64,000 nucleotides of DNA, taken from NCBI GenBank assembly GCA_015059965.1, contig SUZM01000007.1:1-64000 (forward strand), written 5' to 3'. The DNA comes from Rikenellaceae bacterium (GTDB lineage: Bacteria; Bacteroidota; Bacteroidia; Bacteroidales; Rikenellaceae). Of this stretch, positions 61,099 to 64,000 are shown piece by piece. How positions within the stretch are numbered: the stretch's first letter is position 1; every line of letters starts with the position of its first letter. A model generated the notes under the pieces. That model saw only the letters and a list, made by a program, of their open reading frames with translations, was not told the origin of the DNA and ran no database searches. Made by a program: the position numbers and the translations under genes.

Positions 61099-62058
61099 AT
61101 GGAGCACGACAAGTTGGAGAGAGTCATCAGGGGCTGGGAGGCAATGGCCCCCGCCTTCGGATGCAGTGATCTGCCCGCCCGAATGGACCCTATCGCGCGC
61201 TGCGAGCTCTACACGGGGCTCGCCTTCGAGCGCCTGCAACGCAAGGAGAGCGACCTGAATCGCCTCTTCGAACTCTCGATGCAGAACTGGCACCAGACCC
61301 TCTACCTGATGATTCTGCGCACGGTGGGCGACCTGCAGAATCGCGAAGCCTTCATGGAGCTCGGACAGCGCGTTACGCTCCAGGCCCTGTTGCGCGAACG
61401 CCACTCGCTGGTGGGTATCGAGGCCCTGCTCTTCGGCGGAGCCGGGCTGCTGGACGGATGCCGCGACGACAGCTATATCCGCCTGCTCAAGGAGGAGTTC
61501 GAGCACCTGAGACACAAGTATCGGATCGAGCCCCTCGACCCCAGCCGCTGGCGCATCAGCCGCCTGCGCCCGGCCAACCATCCGCGGCTGCGCCTGGCGC
61601 AGATAGCCGCCCTGGTCATGCAGCCCGACTTTACGGTCGAAAAGATCCTCGAGTGCCGCACGGCGGCCGACGTGGAGAAGATCTTCGGGGTCGAGGCCCA
61701 GCAGTATTGGAGCAGCTATTACAACCCCTCAACAGCCATCGGCCACACCACCAAGCGCCTCGGAGCGGAGAAGGCCCAAAGCATCGGCATCAATCTGGTG
61801 GCTGTGTTGCAATATTTCTATGGCCACCGCATGGGGCGCGAGGAGCTCACGCGCCGCGCCATCGAATTGTGGGAGGCCCTGCCCGCCGAGCAAAACCGCT
61901 ACACGCGCCTCTGGGAGCGCATCACCCCAATAAACGCCTTCGAGTCGCAGGCCCTGTTGCAACTCGCCCGCGAATATTGCGAAAAGACGCGCTGCCGCGA
62001 GTGCCCTCTGGCCAAACGCCGACTCTATGAATTAAGAAGGGCGGAGAGCGGACAATAA
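61099..62058 (+). CDS. DUF2851-like protein (short form)
   Basis: A 319-residue protein matching the C-terminal part of DUF2851. Landmarks are NWHQTLYLMILRTVGDLQNREAFMELGQRV (about 67-96), GIEALLFGGAGLL, RLRPANHPRLRLAQIAAL (about 154-171) and the ending EYCEKTRCRECPLAKRRLY with a CxxxCxxC motif (about 293-301), which could bind a metal. As I recall it, the family is usually about 100 residues longer, with a beta-rich N-terminal part that is absent here. No upstream extension is possible because the DUF59 gene ends 30 bp before. It ends before a strong terminator at 62091-62123. Confidence 0.7.
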   Translation: MEHDKLERVIRGWEAMAPAFGCSDLPARMDPIARCELYTGLAFERLQRKESDLNRLFELSMQNWHQTLYLMILRTVGDLQNREAFMELGQRVTLQALLRERHSLVGIEALLFGGAGLLDGCRDDSYIRLLKEEFEHLRHKYRIEPLDPSRWRISRLRPANHPRLRLAQIAALVMQPDFTVEKILECRTAADVEKIFGVEAQQYWSSYYNPSTAIGHTTKRLGAEKAQSIGINLVAVLQYFYGHRMGREELTRRAIELWEALPAEQNRYTRLWERITPINAFESQALLQLAREYCEKTRCRECPLAKRRLYELRRAESGQ

Positions 62059-62090
62059 CCCCTTTTCGAAAAGATAAAAAACTCTCTTTT

Positions 62091-62123
62091 ACAACGATTT
62101 TTCACCAAATCGTTGTTTTTTTT
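62091..62123 (+). terminator. Intrinsic terminator after the DUF2851 gene
   Basis: ACAACGATTT (62091-62100) pairs with AAATCGTTGT (62107-62116), loop 6 nt, with eight T following. It overlaps the -33 box of the next promoter. Confidence 0.92.
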
Positions 62124-62143
62124 CATCAAAGGCCTTATATTTG
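62112..62143 (+). promoter_or_regulatory. Promoter of the yefM-yoeB operon
   Basis: GTTG at 62112-62115, a 20-bp spacer, TATATTTG at 62136-62143. The leader is short. Autoregulation by the antitoxin complex at this site is typical of the family, but the operator was not identified. Confidence 0.65.
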
Positions 62144-62176
62144 TACGGAAATAAGTACTTAAATATGCAATACCGT

Positions 62177-62455
62177 ATGAAAACAACCAATTTTAGTGAG
62201 CTGAGGAAGGGGTTAAAATCCATTCTGGATACGGTGATCAACGATAGCGAAACGGTCGTTATCAACCGAGAAGGGGGCAATGCCGTAGTAATGATATCGC
62301 TCGAGGAGTATAACGCCATGAAGGAGACCGAATACTTAATGCGTTCTCCGGAAACCATGGAGGCCATTCGTCGTGGCATTCACAATCTGGAGCATAACGA
62401 GGTGATCCGACAACAACCGGAAGAGAGCATTGAAGAGTTTTTGAATCGCTTGTAA
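62177..62455 (+). CDS. YefM-type antitoxin
   Basis: A 92-residue Phd/YefM antitoxin: MKTTNFSELRKGLKSILDTV (1-20), VVINREGGNAVVMISLEEYNAMKETEYLM (about 30-58), then an acidic C-terminal tail (RQQPEESIEEFLNRL) that should wrap the toxin. An ATG at 62165 could add four residues (MQYR). It ends 1 bp before the yoeB start, giving translational coupling. It binds its promoter and neutralises the toxin. Confidence 0.93.
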   Translation: MKTTNFSELRKGLKSILDTVINDSETVVINREGGNAVVMISLEEYNAMKETEYLMRSPETMEAIRRGIHNLEHNEVIRQQPEESIEEFLNRL

Positions 62456-62456
62456 A

Positions 62457-62732
62457 ATGGCTTACCGTATTATTTTCTCAAAAGAGGCAGCCGCTGATTG
62501 GCACCATTGGAAGCAGTCAGGCAACCAACAGGTCATCCGAAAGATCACCGAACTGCTGAAAGATATGGCCGAGCACCCCTACATCGGTATCGGAAAGCCC
62601 GAAGCGCTACGCTATGAATTGGCAGGTTGTTGGTCTCGTCGTATCAACGGAGAGCATCGCATCGTCTATCGCGTAGAGGAGCAAACTATCGAGGTGTGCA
62701 TTTTGAGCATGCGCTACCACTACCGAAAATAA
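62457..62732 (+). CDS. yoeB: YoeB-type mRNA interferase toxin
   Basis: A 91-residue Txe/YoeB ribosome-dependent RNase. The catalytic context is intact: GKPEALRYELAGCWSRRI (Glu49), GEHRIVYRV (His67, Arg68) and SMRYHYRK (His88, Tyr89). It cleaves mRNA at the ribosomal A site when not bound by the antitoxin. It follows the antitoxin by 1 bp and ends before the hairpin at 62735-62768. Confidence 0.95.
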   Translation: MAYRIIFSKEAAADWHHWKQSGNQQVIRKITELLKDMAEHPYIGIGKPEALRYELAGCWSRRINGEHRIVYRVEEQTIEVCILSMRYHYRK

Positions 62733-62734
62733 AA

Positions 62735-62768
62735 ATCGAGGCTGTATCTTTACGAATACAGCCTCGAT
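62735..62768. terminator. Terminator between yoeB and a lipoprotein gene
   Basis: ATCGAGGCTGTAT (62735-62747) pairs with ATACAGCCTCGAT (62756-62768), loop 8 nt, with A-rich sequence before it (AAATAAAA) that favours the minus strand. Confidence 0.82.
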
Positions 62769-62786
62769 GAATATTAACTTCTTTTG

Positions 62787-63191
62787 TTATTGAAAGAAAT
62801 CTTCGGGAATAAGTTGCGGATTTGTTACGTTTATCTTGGCGACTCTGTTTGCCAATTCATGACTCAGGGAGTCAATCTTCTTTCGCAGTTCTTTCTCTTT
62901 ATTCCTCAACAGGGTTTCCTCTTCTTCGAAGGTTAATCGGGCCTCTTCTGACCAAAGTTTTCTTAACGGATAAATACGAATAAACTCCTCATCATTGAGA
63001 TTTTGAAAAAATTCAAAGAGTTCTACCTCCAGCTCGTATTCTGTAAAATCTGCACTATCTTCGTTAAAAGATTTAGATTCCAAGATCATCTCTTTAAGCT
63101 GCTCAACCACATCCTTATTCGCCAGATTCGAACAAGAGAATACGGAAACCATAAATACAAAAAGGGCAAAAGTGCATACTATTTTTTTCAT
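62787..63191 (-). CDS. Small lipoprotein of unknown function (second of pair)
   Basis: A 134-residue protein with a lipoprotein signal, MKKIVCTFALFVFMVSVFSC (lipobox VFSC, Cys20). The rest is charged and helical: EQLKEMILESKSFNEDSADF, ELEVELFEFFQNLNDEEFIRIY and LTFEEEETLLRNKEKELRKKIDSL. I do not recognise the family. The coding sequence is clearly more AT-rich than its neighbours to the left, suggesting acquisition. It follows another small lipoprotein gene by 34 bp with similar length and layout, so they probably form a pair. Confidence 0.72.
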   Translation of the reverse strand: MKKIVCTFALFVFMVSVFSCSNLANKDVVEQLKEMILESKSFNEDSADFTEYELEVELFEFFQNLNDEEFIRIYPLRKLWSEEARLTFEEEETLLRNKEKELRKKIDSLSHELANRVAKINVTNPQLIPEDFFQ

Positions 63192-63225
63192 AATATTTTT
63201 ATCTTTTTAAATTTAGGAACCAATA

Positions 63226-63603
63226 CTATCTTACATCCAATCTGCGAGCTCGCTTATCAATAATATCTCCCAGATTACGAGTCTTTGTCTCTAACATTTC
63301 TAGCTCAAGGCCAAATTTTTTTTGCGACTTTTTGACCTCTTCTTTAAACTCGGCAAACTCTTCCGAATCTCCATTCCAAAAAATTAATGCTCGCATAAAC
63401 TCGGCATCATCTTCAGTTTTAAGGATCGCTTCCATGGCCTCTATGGTCATTTCGCACATTCTAACATCAGATCGTTCAATGCCCAAATCGGCCTGCTCCA
63501 TGTATTTATACATAAGTTCACGCGCTTTCTTTTCGTTGTTGGTACACGAAGAGAAGAGCATCGTTAATCCCAGAACGAGGATTAAAAACACTGTTTTTTT
63601 CAT
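63226..63603 (-). CDS. Small lipoprotein of unknown function (first of pair)
   Basis: A 125-residue lipoprotein: MKKTVFLILVLGLTMLFSSC (lipobox FSSC, Cys20), then a helical, acidic body (KARELMYKYMEQADLGIE, CEMTIEAMEAILKTEDDAEF, EFAEFKEEVKKSQKKFGLELEMLETKT) and a basic end (DKRARRLDVR). No known family is evident. The sequence is AT-rich. It shares layout with the following lipoprotein gene; both may come from one ancestral gene, but the bodies do not align by eye. Confidence 0.72.
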   Translation of the reverse strand: MKKTVFLILVLGLTMLFSSCTNNEKKARELMYKYMEQADLGIERSDVRMCEMTIEAMEAILKTEDDAEFMRALIFWNGDSEEFAEFKEEVKKSQKKFGLELEMLETKTRNLGDIIDKRARRLDVR

Positions 63604-63689
63604 AAATCATAATCTTTAGAATTACCCCTACTCACTTTTGCTTCGGCATTTCGGATACTCCGCTTGTCCTACACAAAGAAACATACGCA

Positions 63690-63844
63690 CAAAAAAAAGC
63701 GCGGACAAAACTTTATATCTGCATTCTGAGGTCTTAGGATACCTTGTGGCACAAATATTAAAGTGAAGCCCACGCCATAGAGCGTGAGCATCAACTTCAC
63801 TTCTCTTGCCACATATTGAAATTTCCTAAGTTTCAGAATGCAAG
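63690..63844 (-). ncRNA. ssrS: Structured small RNA, probably 6S-type
   Basis: On the minus strand a promoter (-7 box TAGCTTTG, 63848-63855) is followed by a long imperfect hairpin: GCATTCTGA/TCAGAATGC (63721-63729 with 63833-63841), CTTAGGA/TCCTAAG, TGTGGCA/TGCCACA, GTGAAG/CTTCAC and CACGC/GCGTG, with internal bubbles. An eight-T run on this strand at 63699-63692 could end it. A long, bubbled hairpin of about 125 nt is the shape of 6S RNA, and Bacteroidales have a known 6S family of this size. No protein frame fits. The identity rests on shape only. Confidence 0.55.
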
Positions 63845-64000
63845 GAGCAAAGCTAACGCTTTTCCGTATATATCTAAAATGCGCGTATCGAATACGCTAA
63901 TGCTTCATAGGCTACAATTTTTGGGTTTTATTTACGCAAATTTAGCAAATTATTTTCAGAATAACCCAAATAACCGAAGAAAAGAGTTCACAAAGGGCAA
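63845..64000. other. Right-hand spacer with the small-RNA promoter
   Basis: The minus-strand TAGCTTTG at 63848-63855 lies just before the small RNA. The rest of the stretch to the window end is AT-rich and shows no gene. Confidence 0.5.

Overview
The window is a chromosomal piece of a Bacteroidota bacterium, most likely order Bacteroidales and perhaps Rikenellaceae (Alistipes-like). The phylum is well supported: promoters repeatedly show the Bacteroidota form (TTTG-like -33 box, about 19-21 bp, TAnnTTTG -7 box), the ATP synthase operon runs D-C-B-E-F-H-A-G, and GldH, Omp28, DUF6029, BACON and DUF4861 proteins occur. The genus is inferred from the GC-rich coding sequence and AT-rich spacers only.

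Layout. 1-121 is the 5' end of a 16S rRNA gene leaving the window on the minus strand, preceded by tandem rRNA-type promoters. 646-5180 holds a BACON lipoprotein, two small membrane proteins, tRNA-Thr, a CBM9-like protein and a membrane protein/XRE regulator pair. 5273-12631 (minus) is a RiPP (ribosomally made, modified peptide) gene cluster: four radical SAM/SPASM proteins, a PqqD-like recognition protein, an HPr-kinase-like protein, a nucleotidyltransferase, a short protein resembling lasso-peptide B2 peptidases, and a 37-residue precursor whose C-terminal half is a tandem pentapeptide repeat rich in Tyr (LYYVT-LHYTT-LYYRY). This is the most interesting system in the window. 12843-19673 is the complete F1Fo ATP synthase operon.

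19840-30579 (minus) is a pectin/galacturonate catabolic locus: pectin methylesterase and GH43 enzyme, hexuronate transporter, uronate isomerase, tagaturonate reductase, altronate dehydratase, KDG kinase and KDPG aldolase, together giving pyruvate plus glyceraldehyde-3-phosphate. A divergent DUF4861 lipoprotein follows. 32002-38988 carries housekeeping genes (phosphoesterase, ClpA, MATE exporter, PSP1 protein, GldH, TrmB). 39404-44433 is an amino-acid fermentation operon (IorA, IorB, aminotransferase, CoA-transferase), followed by tRNA-Asp and an odd 600-bp region bracketed by copies of the tRNA 3' end.

45394-48346 holds the divergent aroB and typA genes, followed by a 98-99-bp tandem repeat array. 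48813-55589 (minus) encodes four envelope proteins (Omp28-like lipoprotein, DUF6029 barrel, TlpA-like thioredoxin, 939-residue lipoprotein). 56231-62058 contains rpiB, ispE, a GSCFA protein, a PafA-like protein that appears to have lost most of its metal ligands, sufE, a DUF59 gene and a shortened DUF2851 gene. The right end has a YefM/YoeB toxin-antitoxin pair, two AT-rich small lipoprotein genes and a likely 6S-type small RNA on the minus strand.
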